64,000 nt of DNA from Terriglobia bacterium (lineage in GTDB: Bacteria > Acidobacteriota > Terriglobia > Terriglobales > Acidobacteriaceae). Below, in pieces: positions 37,208-45,038 of this stretch. Where the stretch lies: the NCBI GenBank assembly GCA_020073105.1, contig JAIQFW010000033.1, positions 1-64,000 on the forward strand, given 5' to 3'. Within the stretch, counting starts at the first letter, position 1. The number at the start of each line of letters is the position of its first letter. The translations under genes and the position numbers were made by a program. Under the pieces are notes generated by a model. That model did not search any database, was not told the origin of the DNA, and saw only the letters and a list, made by a program, of their open reading frames with translations.

Positions 37208-38656
37208 TCAGGCCGCGCCTGAGCCTCGCAGGACTGCGGGGATAGTTCTTGCCAGGATCTGCAAGTCAAGCCACAGGGACCAGCCACGCACATATTGCAG
37301 ATCGAGCTCCATCCACTGGTGAAACGGCAGTGAATTCCGGCCGCTTACCTGCCATAAGCAGGTAATTCCGGGGCGGACACTGAAGCGGCAGCGCTGCCAA
37401 TCGTGGCCGGCCTCGGTAAACAGTTCGTAATCACGCACCGCCAACGGACGTGGGCCCACCAGGCTCATGTCACCGCAGAGCACATTGAAGAGTTGAGGCA
37501 GTTCGTCGATGCTCGTCTTGCGCAGGAACCTGCCCACGGACGTGAGCCGGGGATCGTTCTTGATCTTGAACACCGGCCCAGAGAGCTCATTCAGATGCTC
37601 GACCTCCCGCATCTTTTCTTCTGCGTTTACCACCATGGTTCGAAACTTGTAGATATAAAAGACTCTCTTGTTCAGGCCAATCCGCCTTTGTACGAAGAAA
37701 ACCGGGCCCGCAGAAGTGAGACTGATCAAGATAGCGGTCAGCAGCAGCAGCGGGGCGAGCGCGATGAGCAGCAGCAGAGAGAGAGTGAAATCGAGGGTGC
37801 GCTTGATCGTACTGGGCCAGCCCTCGGTGATGCCGCTGGAATGTGTGATCAGCGGGGCGCCGGCAAACTCTTCGGCCTTCGCCTGCCGGTGCTGCAGATT
37901 GAAGAGGTCGGACAGCACACGGACGACGATTCCCTGTTGTTCGCACATGGCGGCCACATCGGAGGCCAAATCATGGAATGAGCGCAGCGGAACTGTAAGC
38001 ACCACTTCGTCCACGACGCTACGTCGGAGGAAGGTACGCAGGTCCCCGAGACCGCAGACCAGCGGCCAGCCCTGACGCTCCAGCTCTCCGATCCCCGCCC
38101 ACTCGGCGTCTGCAAAACCAAGAATGCGATAACCGAGTTCCGGTTTGGACTGGATCTTCCGTGCGAATTCGATGGCGCGGCGATTGGAGCCTACGATCAG
38201 CATATTGCGCGAATCACGCCCGTGCATGCGCAGTCGCCGCAGCCAGGTCCGGACCGCCATCCGGGTGGATACGATGACGAAGGTACTGCAGGCCCAGAAA
38301 ATAGCCACAAAGCTTGGCGTGACCCACTGGAACTGGAGGAGAAAAGACGCAAGTCCCAGCACCGCAGCACACAGCGTGGTCGCTTTGACGACGTCGAACG
38401 CCTCACTCCTGCGGCTTGCCAACCGTTTGGACCCGTAAAGTCCAAGAATGGTGAAGATCAGGATCCAAATTCCCAACAGGCTGGAGAAGATGACGATATC
38501 GCCCAGCTTGATCTTGAGCCCGAGGAATTGAGCAAGCGAGATCGACCCGCTGGCCCGGAGGTGGGGCAGGACTGCCACTGCGAACGAGCCCATCAGCAGC
38601 ACCAAGTCGAAGAGCTTGGTAGCGCTGCTCAAGACTTGGCCTTTCATCGTGCCCAT
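37208..38656 (-). CDS. Polyprenyl glycosylphosphotransferase, priming enzyme
   Basis: A 482-residue membrane enzyme of the WbaP/WcaJ family. Four or five N-terminal helices are followed by a CoA-binding-3/Rossmann-like domain (NMLIVGSNRRAIEFARKI) and a C-terminal Bac_transf domain with the catalytic region KFRTMVVNAEEKM, FLRKTSIDELPQLFNVL and MSLVGPRP. It transfers a sugar-1-phosphate from a nucleotide sugar to undecaprenyl phosphate, starting repeat-unit synthesis. The sugar is not predicted. It lies between the CpsD-like and NRPS genes. Its TGA stop is followed after only 33 bases by the TTG start of the NRPS. Confidence 0.93.
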   Translation of the reverse strand: MGTMKGQVLSSATKLFDLVLLMGSFAVAVLPHLRASGSISLAQFLGLKIKLGDIVIFSSLLGIWILIFTILGLYGSKRLASRRSEAFDVVKATTLCAAVLGLASFLLQFQWVTPSFVAIFWACSTFVIVSTRMAVRTWLRRLRMHGRDSRNMLIVGSNRRAIEFARKIQSKPELGYRILGFADAEWAGIGELERQGWPLVCGLGDLRTFLRRSVVDEVVLTVPLRSFHDLASDVAAMCEQQGIVVRVLSDLFNLQHRQAKAEEFAGAPLITHSSGITEGWPSTIKRTLDFTLSLLLLIALAPLLLLTAILISLTSAGPVFFVQRRIGLNKRVFYIYKFRTMVVNAEEKMREVEHLNELSGPVFKIKNDPRLTSVGRFLRKTSIDELPQLFNVLCGDMSLVGPRPLAVRDYELFTEAGHDWQRCRFSVRPGITCLWQVSGRNSLPFHQWMELDLQYVRGWSLWLDLQILARTIPAVLRGSGAA

Positions 38657-38861
38657 CGGTGAATCCCCTTAGAGAGACCTGGTCGGTGATTGAGGCATGT
38701 GTTACAGAGAAGACGAGTTCCCAAACTCAAGGGCGGAACCCGCGAAGTGGAACCTGGATCGGAGACTGCGAAGGAACGCTTTTCCGCTGGTCGGGCGAGG
38801 TTTGTCAGGCGGGCCCCCGCATGGGCGCGAGTGCTACTCCTGCCCCTCTGCCCGCAGTGGA

Positions 38862-39611
38862 TCAAAGCCGGTTGTAGATACGTTCTGGAATGGGGAAGGT
38901 CCGCTGGTTCAACACTGCCCCGAGTACACGCACATTGGAGGCCTGAAGCAACTGAATGGTGTCCCGCGTGGAATCGCGGCGGGAAGAATTGGCTTTAAGT
39001 ACCAGGGCCACGCCATCCACCAGGTGTCCCAACACTACTCCGTCATTGGAAGCATTGAGAGCGGCCACATCCAGCAGAACATAGTCAAACTCAGCTCCTA
39101 GTTCGGCAATGCGCATACGCATCCGGTCTGAAGTCAGAAGTTCTTGCGCCGATTCACTCGATGCTCCACAGCTTACCAGCCAGAGATTCCTCCGCAACTG
39201 TCGCGCATACTGGCGGATCGGACCCTCTCCCCGCAAGGCGTCGGAGAGACCGTGATGGTTCTCCACTCCGAATTGCTGGTGAAGAGAAGGAGTCCGAAGG
39301 TTGCAATCCACAATGCAGACGGAGCGACCCACCTGCGAGGCCAGAATCTCCCCAACGCGGGCACACATCCACGTATTTCCATTGCCGGGTTCCGTGGCGG
39401 TGAACGCCACCCGGCGCGGCGCCTCGGTGCTGCCCAGAAGAAACAACCGGTGGACTAGCTTGGTAATTTCCTCGCGGGCCATTCCATCCATCTCCAAGGG
39501 AGCAATGAAAGCAGCTGCTTCTGGAGCGGGGGCACTGCTAAGCTCCGCCTCCGGCGGCAGCATGACCGGTGTCTTGCCCATCTGATTCAACAGTTCGAAG
39601 TTTCTACTCAT
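38862..39611 (-). CDS. CpsD/CapB-like polysaccharide ATPase with degenerate P-loop
   Basis: A 249-residue BY-kinase-type ATPase domain. The Walker A' segment (CIVDCNLRTPSLHQQFG) and Walker B segment (FDYVLLDVAALNAS) are recognisable, but the Walker A reads TATEPGNGNTWMC where the family has PGEGKS/T: the lysine is replaced by Asn. The protein also lacks the C-terminal Tyr-rich cluster that BY-kinases autophosphorylate, ending in ERIYNRL. It would normally work with the Wzz-like membrane protein encoded just upstream to control polymer length and export. As it stands, it is probably a non-catalytic structural partner or inactive. Confidence 0.82.
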   Translation of the reverse strand: MSRNFELLNQMGKTPVMLPPEAELSSAPAPEAAAFIAPLEMDGMAREEITKLVHRLFLLGSTEAPRRVAFTATEPGNGNTWMCARVGEILASQVGRSVCIVDCNLRTPSLHQQFGVENHHGLSDALRGEGPIRQYARQLRRNLWLVSCGASSESAQELLTSDRMRMRIAELGAEFDYVLLDVAALNASNDGVVLGHLVDGVALVLKANSSRRDSTRDTIQLLQASNVRVLGAVLNQRTFPIPERIYNRL

Positions 39612-39742
39612 GATTAACCCTGGGTTCCCTTTCTTGGCCCGTCGGCCGGGGTCGAGCTTGCTCTCTTGCTTGGGGGGATGTTCTCGAAGCTGCAGAGTCC
39701 CGGGGGCGGGCAGCCGTTCGACAGGCTGCCCGGTCCCGCTGA

Positions 39743-41335
39743 TTAGGAGATTATAGAAATCGACTTATCCGGTAAAGTGTGCGAGCCGTTCCGTCCGTGT
39801 CCGTTGCCGTTTCCGTTGCCGTTCCCATTTCCGTTGCCGTTGACATGAAATCCATTCAGCTGGTGCGGAACCGCCGCCAGCAACGGAATGTTGAGCGCGG
39901 TCGACACCTCAGTGGGTGTGCGGAAAGAAGGATCCAGGTATTCCTGGACAAACACTGCACCCATGGTCACGGTCATGGCCACTAGCATTCCGATTATCCC
40001 GACCAAGGTGGGAGAATTGTAGGGCATGCTCGGCGCTACTGGTTGCTCAGCCACAGAAACGTTGACAATGCGCGTACTGTCCAACGCTTCCGTCATACGA
40101 GCCTGGTCCCGCTTGCGCAGGTACAGCAGGTAGTTGTCCTCGTTGGTCTTAAAGTTACGGTAGAGGTCCTGCTCGATCAGCCCTTTTTGCTGAAGGTCCC
40201 GGGCTTGCGCCTCGTAGACGGCAACCGTGCTTTGGGTCGTCGCCTCCTTGGCCTGCAGCCCCTTGTACTCGGCCTTGGCCTTGGCCAACTCTTCATTGAT
40301 CCAGGCGTAGGTCGGGTTCCGGTCCGTAGTCACTTGCTCGATCGGTTTGGCTTCCTCAGCAGCGATGGAGGCCTGGGTTTGAGCAATCTGTTTGTCAACT
40401 TCCTGCACCAGGGGGTAGTCCGGCTGATACTTGGTGAGGTATTCCGTGCGCTTGAGCTGCAGGCCCATCAAGGTGGTCTTGAGGTTCTGCAGGACCTGAA
40501 AATTGTCTTGTTTCGACATGAAAGTGGTCAGGCGCTGCGGCGTGGTTGTGGCTTGCTTTTCCAACGACTCGATTCGCTGCTCGGCAGTGGAAAGATCGGC
40601 ACGGGTCTGTTGCAAGGTGGACTGAAAGTCGCTTAGCTTTTGCAGCGTGATGTCCCTGGACACGTGCGGAGCAACTCCATTTTGCTCTTTCGAAAAGTCC
40701 TTGATTTTGGCCTCTGCATCTGCCAACTGCTGCTTGTAACGATCGGCCTCCTGGTCAAAGAACTCGACCTGTCCCGGAGGGGTGCGGACTCTCTGATGCT
40801 CCTTGATGTAGGCGGTTCCGAACGCGTCCAGAACCTTGGCCGCGAGTTTTGGGTCGTCCGATGAGTAACTGACGGTAATCACGTTGCTCTTGTTCACCGG
40901 CTCAATCTTAAGGTCGTTGCCCAGAGCTTTGATCGCTTTCGCGGTCCTCTTCTCCGGAGTTGCGCGGCCGAAAATATATTCGGAAAGCGTCCTGTGCTTG
41001 TCCAGCTCTCAGGCCAGCACCACGTCGCGCAGCACATCGCCGCTCTTCATCAGCTCGATTTCGGAGTTGATCTCGTCTTCTGTCACCTCCGGCCGGCGTG
41101 ACATCGCGGAGTTCTGCTCGGCAGTCACCACGGGATCGACGCGTTCGTGATGCACCAGGAACTTAGTGGTGGCGCGATACGGGTTGAAAACAATGGCCAG
41201 GGCCGTACCCAACAGAATGCCCGCGAAACAAACCACCGCGGTGCGCTTATGACGGAACAACATGGCCAGCAGATCCCGCGTGGTAAACGTAGATCTTGCC
41301 GTGTTGCCGGGCAACATCAGTTCTTGGTTGTTCAT
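39743..41335 (-). pseudogene. Wzz/GNVR chain-length protein interrupted by in-frame TGA
   Basis: A continuous 530-codon frame encodes a polysaccharide co-polymerase: an N-terminal Wzz segment with a first membrane helix (RTAVVCFAGILLGTALAIVF), a long coiled-coil GNVR middle, a second helix (TLVGIIGMLVAMTVTMGAVF) and an Asn-Gly-rich tail. One TGA at 41009-41011 (codon 109, after DVLRDVVLA) splits it; the frame is the same on both sides and homology-like sequence continues directly (ELDKHRTLSEYIFG). Without read-through, the product is a 108-residue fragment; a GTG at 40897 could start the C-terminal part. It may be a recent nonsense mutation or a sequencing error. It lies between the Wza-like and CpsD-like genes, the expected order. 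Confidence 0.83.
39799..39843 (-). repeat. Hexanucleotide repeat encoding Asn-Gly tail
   Basis: About eight near-identical 6-bp units (GGNAAC/GGAAAC type on the minus strand) encode an alternating Asn-Gly stretch near the C terminus of the Wzz-like protein. Such short tandem repeats can change length by slippage; six-base units keep the frame. Confidence 0.7.
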
Positions 41336-41380
41336 AGTGAGAACCTCGCTGTTCTCTTAAAAATATTGGCGATTGGACGC

Positions 41381-42118
41381 CTAGTACTGCCGATTGAACG
41401 CTGCCACACTCACGCCTGAGTTGGGAACGAAGGGCCTGATCTTGGACATAAAGTTCTTGGGTACGAACAGCATGTCCCCGGGGTGCAAGTAGGGATCCTC
41501 TTTCAAATTTCCGTCTTTCTGCATCTGTTTCACGTTGATGATCCGGGCGGACGACCATTGGTCGTTCACCCGCCGGAACAGCAGCACCTGCGAATGCTTG
41601 GCGCTTTCCAGAAAACCGCCGGCCAGCGCGATCCCTTCCGTCAAAGTCACGTCGCCGCGAAGCTCGTACTTGCCCGGCCGGCCGAGCTGGCCGTCAGCAA
41701 TAAAAAACGGCTTTTGAAAGTCTTTGAGTACGATCGAGATGATCGGATCATGCAGGATCTTGGCGTAGGCTTGCCGCAACGTGGCAATCAATTGCGGGAC
41801 GCTCTGCCCCACAACTTTGACATCACCGACCCCGCGGAGGGTAACAAAGCCATCCGGCTGGACCACGACAGCGGCCTGATTGAATTCAGGGCTCAAATCA
41901 AAGTTGATATCAAAAACATCGCTTTCCCGCAGCGTGTAGCGCGGGTGATGCTCCTGAAACTGCGGCTCAGTGCTGGGGGCCGAAGCCGATGCAACCGGAC
42001 TCATGGCCGGCCCGTTGGCGGAAGCGCCACTCTGCGAGTCCGCCTGCGCCGCACAAACGGCAAGCGCCGCTAACACAACGAACAAGATGTAAGCAGAAAA
42101 TCTTAAACGCTGATTCAT
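41381..42118 (-). CDS. Polysaccharide export outer-membrane protein (Wza-like, OPX)
   Basis: A 245-residue exported protein with a signal peptide (MNQRLRFSAYILFVVLAALAV) and a Poly_export domain beginning YTLRESDVFDINFD, VVVQPDGFVTLRGVGDV and the SLBB-like FFIADGQLGRPGKYEL and LTEGIALAGG. It would form the outer-membrane export channel for the polymer. No perfect lipobox is present (LAVC has Val at -1), and it is short for Wza, so the outer-membrane part may be provided elsewhere. The start at 42118 is chosen for its signal peptide and a GAGAGGG ribosome site; a longer frame to 42265 is unlikely. Confidence 0.88.
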   Translation of the reverse strand: MNQRLRFSAYILFVVLAALAVCAAQADSQSGASANGPAMSPVASASAPSTEPQFQEHHPRYTLRESDVFDINFDLSPEFNQAAVVVQPDGFVTLRGVGDVKVVGQSVPQLIATLRQAYAKILHDPIISIVLKDFQKPFFIADGQLGRPGKYELRGDVTLTEGIALAGGFLESAKHSQVLLFRRVNDQWSSARIINVKQMQKDGNLKEDPYLHPGDMLFVPKNFMSKIRPFVPNSGVSVAAFNRQY

Positions 42119-42302
42119 TGTCCCTCTCAAATTGCTAAAGCTTGCCCTTCTTCGGGTCCCGCAACTCTGAGGATGAGTGCATCGGCGAGAATCCGAGCCT
42201 GCTGCCCCACCCCAAAAACCTTGCCCCTTCGGCCACCTCAGCGGTTCGATCTTCTGAGGCCGCAATGCTAATTCAACTCCGGGCTGTGCGCCAAGACCTT
42301 TG

Positions 42303-42818
42303 TTAAGCGGGCTCCACGTCGTAACCGTCTACCTGGATCGCCAGGGAGCGCTGGATGAGTTCAACGGAGATCACCAGCATGCGATGGCCCTTGCGCGCGA
42401 CCAGAATGCCCTCCATACCCTCGAGGGAACCCCCACGAAGCCGCACCCTCTGCCCAATCTTCAGATAGGGATGGCTCTCAATGAGCACGTCGTTCCGCAA
42501 CAGGGTCTGGATCGACTCGATCTGCTCGTCGGGGATCGGGATGCCGTGTCCGTGAGTTCCGACAAAATGCACCACACCTTCGGTTTGAAGCACGGCAAGC
42601 CGCACTGGCGGCTCGTAGGTCAAGCGGACAAAAGTGTACCCGGGAAACAACGGAAACTGCACCAGCTTTCGCCGGTCGCTCCAACGACGGAGTTGCGTCA
42701 CCAGCGGCAGAAAGGCGGTGATCCCACGTTCCTCGAGCTGGCGAGCCACAGACTTTTCGTGGCGTGATCGCGTACGAACCGCATACCAGTTCATCTCTGC
42801 TACTGGCATGCGCTCCAT
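42303..42818 (-). CDS. NusG/RfaH-family transcription antiterminator
   Basis: A 171-residue NusG paralogue. The NGN domain is clear (MNWYAVRTRSRHEKSVARQL, PLFPGYTFVRL) and the C-terminal KOW domain has IGQRVRLRGGSLEGMEGIL. Specialised NusG proteins (RfaH, UpxY, LoaP) bind RNA polymerase near the start of one long operon and prevent early termination. Being the first gene of about 22 co-directional polymer and NRPS genes fits this role exactly. The start could be 42818, 42809 or 42794; the first ATG after a GGAGAG sequence is used. A palindrome and a sigma54-like sequence lie upstream. Confidence 0.88.
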   Translation of the reverse strand: MERMPVAEMNWYAVRTRSRHEKSVARQLEERGITAFLPLVTQLRRWSDRRKLVQFPLFPGYTFVRLTYEPPVRLAVLQTEGVVHFVGTHGHGIPIPDEQIESIQTLLRNDVLIESHPYLKIGQRVRLRGGSLEGMEGILVARKGHRMLVISVELIQRSLAIQVDGYDVEPA

Positions 42819-42866
42819 GGTACCTAAGCTCTCCAAAATTTGCGTCGTGATATAGCTCCGCCCTCT

Positions 42867-42883
42867 GAGTCACATTGTGACTC
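42867..42883. promoter_or_regulatory. Perfect 17-bp palindrome, likely operator
   Basis: GAGTCACATTGTGACTC is an inverted repeat with 8-bp arms around a single central base. It lies about 50 bases before the NusG-like start, a typical location for a dimeric regulator controlling the whole exopolysaccharide block. The regulator is not identifiable from this window. Confidence 0.6.
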
Positions 42884-42977
42884 CCAGACCGTCTGCATCT
42901 GGAAGCAGTTCCGGCGCCACCCTCGGGTGAGAAACAAAAATCGGAACCGCTACACCCCACAACCACCTGCAAACCGA

Positions 42978-42993
42978 AGCACTTGCCCGGCCA
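42978..42993 (-). promoter_or_regulatory. Candidate sigma54 (-24/-12) promoter
   Basis: On the minus strand TGGCCGGGCAAGTGCT matches the sigma54 consensus TGGCACG-N4-TTGCW at the key GG and GC dinucleotides with the required 10-base spacing. It would give a leader of about 150 bases before the NusG-like gene. One chance match per few kb is not rare, so it is only a candidate. Confidence 0.35.
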
Positions 42994-43402
42994 AAAACAG
43001 TGCATCATGCAACACTGCAACGAATGCCATGCAACTTTATGAATGAATGAAGCTTACCTGGAAACGACGGGCGCGATTTCGCTGCCCATACAATCTCCAC
43101 GGAACCAAAGATGCAATTCTCTGCACATTCACACCATGTGCTTCGCCCAACAATGTTCTGGCGCTGAAGGGGGATTTACTTCCTGTAAGTACCAGAAAAC
43201 AGCACGTGCTAAAGTGGCGCAACGATAACTGGCAGGGTCGGGCTCTCGCAAGAGGCCAAAGCTCTTAGGGACTAAAGTCTCTGTCTAAGGGGCTCCAACT
43301 CAGGAGGGGTTCCTCCGGGGCGCACTTCCGGTTCCGGCCGGAAAATGGGAAGTGCCGTTGGCAAAAGATCGTCCAGAAGGACGAAACCTGAGAAATCGAA
43401 CG

Positions 43403-43747
43403 TTACCGTTTCCTTTCCGGAGCAGATCGGGGCATGTCTTCGGGTGTTTTGTCAGGCGGAAAATTCGTGCTCAGGTAATTGATGAAAGCATCCCGGTCGG
43501 CGGGATCAACCACTGCGCCCCATTTGACCATCTTGTCAACTTCCTTCGTCCAGGCACCCTTGCCCATGCGCTGCTGAAGAATTATGCGCGACTCATGGCA
43601 CTCCGTGCATGCCGTCGTCACCTTGTCGCGAATGGGTCCCGCGGGTAGCCCAGGCGATTGGGCCCGCAGCCGCGGCAACAGCAAAACCGAGGACAATGCC
43701 AGCAACAATCCGATGTCGGCGAGTTTCATAGGTCTAGGCTTGGACAT
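43403..43747 (-). CDS. Cytochrome c subunit of sulfite dehydrogenase (SorB-like)
   Basis: A 114-residue exported c-type cytochrome. The N terminus has a signal peptide (LADIGLLLALSSVLLLPRLRA), and the heme-binding CTECH motif lies near residue 46; a distal Met is available in the MGKGAW or MVKWG segment. In SorAB enzymes such a subunit takes electrons from the molybdenum subunit. It overlaps the end of the SorA-like gene by 14 bases and uses an AGGTG ribosome site inside it, so the two are translationally coupled. Periplasmic location is inferred. Confidence 0.8.
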   Translation of the reverse strand: MSKPRPMKLADIGLLLALSSVLLLPRLRAQSPGLPAGPIRDKVTTACTECHESRIILQQRMGKGAWTKEVDKMVKWGAVVDPADRDAFINYLSTNFPPDKTPEDMPRSAPERKR

Positions 43748-44897
43748 GAATTTTCACCTGATCGATGGCGTTGTATAGATACCCGCTGGGGTTCCACTCG
43801 GCGGTTACAGGCTGGGTCCGGCCTTGACTGTCTGTCGCCCGAGACATGAAGGTGTACTCCCCTGGCTGCTGAGCCTTCCACTTGTAATTCCAAAGCCGCC
43901 AGGCGTACTTGGCCTGCTCGTGGCCGAGTTGCGCAAGTTGCCAAGTTGCACCTGCGTCAGTCGAAACCTCCACCTTCACGATATCGGCCTCTCCGCTCCA
44001 GGCTGCGCCATGCACCAGGACAGAACGCGATCTTAAGGTCGAGCCATCCGTAGGGCCGGCGATGATCGACTTCACATTGAGCGCAGTCACCACATGACTG
44101 TCATCCAGGTTCAGCGGGTCTCCGGGCTTCAGCGGATGGTTGGGCATGCGGTATCCCGGTTTCATAAAGTTGCCGTCGAATTCCTTCTCCAGCACTTTGA
44201 TTTCACTGAGCCATTTGCAGGAAGATGCTCCGATCCAGCCTGGCACCAATGCTCTTGCCGGAAAGCCGTGGTGCTTGGTCAAGGGTGCGCCATTCATGTG
44301 GGTGGCAATCAGGGTATCGCCGTCGGTGGCCTTCTCGATCGGAACACTGCGAATAAACGGAGGCACTTTGCCCGGGACTTCGTCCAGACCATGAAACATG
44401 ACGTGTTTGCCGGTCGATTTCACACCGGCACGCTGCAAGACATCACGGAGCTTCGGGCCGTTGAAGCGCGCAGTGCCGACAGCCCCCTTCTGCCACTGCA
44501 CGCCCGGCACGTGAGGCTGATGGAAGGCGCGCCCGTTACCTGCGCACTCCAACGTGTTGGTGACCGTGTGCTGCTCCATCTTCGCCAGGTCGCCCAGACT
44601 CAAGGAGAACGGTTTCTCTACTTCCCCGCCGATAGTGAGCTTCCAGCTGTCGGCCTCCAGCGTGCTCGGTTCGTGCATATGATTGCGCACGAAAAAGTGC
44701 GGCACGGGCGTGATCCAGGAATTGAAGAACTCCGGCGGCATCTCGAGATCGAGGAAACGCTCCGAGCGCACGATCATGCCATCTTTGCCGGCGATCCGTG
44801 GTGCTGCATCATCAGCCCACATCAGCCACGGATGGAGAGCCCCGGTGGCAGCTGCCGCGCCCGAGGCTCGCTTGAGAAAATCACGCCGCGAAATCAT
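43734..44897 (-). CDS. Sulfite oxidase-type molybdenum enzyme (SorA-like)
   Basis: A 387-residue periplasmic molybdoenzyme. The N terminus is a Tat signal (MISRRDFLKRASGAAAATGA). The molybdopterin domain has the Mo-ligand Cys in NTLECAGNGRAF, followed by VQWQKGAVGTARFNGPKLRDVL and HMNGAPLTKHHGFPARALVPGWIG; the C-terminal Mo-co dimerisation domain includes VHGAAWSGEADIVKVEVSTDAGATW. It should oxidise sulfite to sulfate and pass electrons to the cytochrome c encoded next. Together with the sulfonate-type importer at 47.9-50.6 kb, this suggests oxidation of sulfite released from organosulfur compounds. Confidence 0.92.
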   Translation of the reverse strand: MISRRDFLKRASGAAAATGALHPWLMWADDAAPRIAGKDGMIVRSERFLDLEMPPEFFNSWITPVPHFFVRNHMHEPSTLEADSWKLTIGGEVEKPFSLSLGDLAKMEQHTVTNTLECAGNGRAFHQPHVPGVQWQKGAVGTARFNGPKLRDVLQRAGVKSTGKHVMFHGLDEVPGKVPPFIRSVPIEKATDGDTLIATHMNGAPLTKHHGFPARALVPGWIGASSCKWLSEIKVLEKEFDGNFMKPGYRMPNHPLKPGDPLNLDDSHVVTALNVKSIIAGPTDGSTLRSRSVLVHGAAWSGEADIVKVEVSTDAGATWQLAQLGHEQAKYAWRLWNYKWKAQQPGEYTFMSRATDSQGRTQPVTAEWNPSGYLYNAIDQVKIHVQA

Positions 44898-44954
44898 GCT
44901 GGGTCCTTTCTACTGGTGCTGTGAATTCTACCGTGAAACCCGGGCAGAACCGGC

Positions 44955-45019
44955 CACGGATTCACACGGATCTTCATGGATCAAGAAAAGAGATTTGGTT
45001 TGATCCGTGTGAATCCGCG
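44955..45019. repeat. Long inverted repeat of the 'ATCCGTG' intergenic type
   Basis: Two 18-base arms (44955-44972 and 45002-45019) are inverted copies with one mismatch, separated by 29 bases. The related phrase AATCCGCG-AAATCCGTG continues to about 45030. It sits between the porin stop and the SorA start and can form a strong stem. A similar phrase recurs at 63.3 kb, so it is a dispersed intergenic repeat family. Confidence 0.75.
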
Positions 45020-45038
45020 CAAATCCGTGCCTAGGTTC

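Larger units (their letters stand above)
42819..43402. other. Intergenic control region upstream of the exopolysaccharide block
   Basis: A 584-base stretch without a convincing gene, between the cytochrome c stop and the NusG-like start. It holds a perfect 17-bp palindrome at 42867-42883, a sigma54-like sequence at 42978-42993 and an 8-bp stem (GCACTTCC / GGAAGTGC, 43322-43355) near the cytochrome gene. No ops or JUMPstart-type element was recognised. Confidence 0.5.

Noticed and set aside
41009-41011. TGA as selenocysteine or other recoded codon
   Set aside because: Wzz proteins have no known selenocysteine, no structured recoding element was seen and TGA is a normal stop in neighbouring genes.
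43229-43360. Riboswitch-like arrangement near the cytochrome stop
   Set aside because: Several short stems are possible, but no known class fits and no gene start follows in the proper direction at riboswitch distance.
42819-43402. ops/JUMPstart element for the RfaH-like protein
   Set aside because: No sequence resembling the known element was found on the minus strand; a different recruitment signal may be used.
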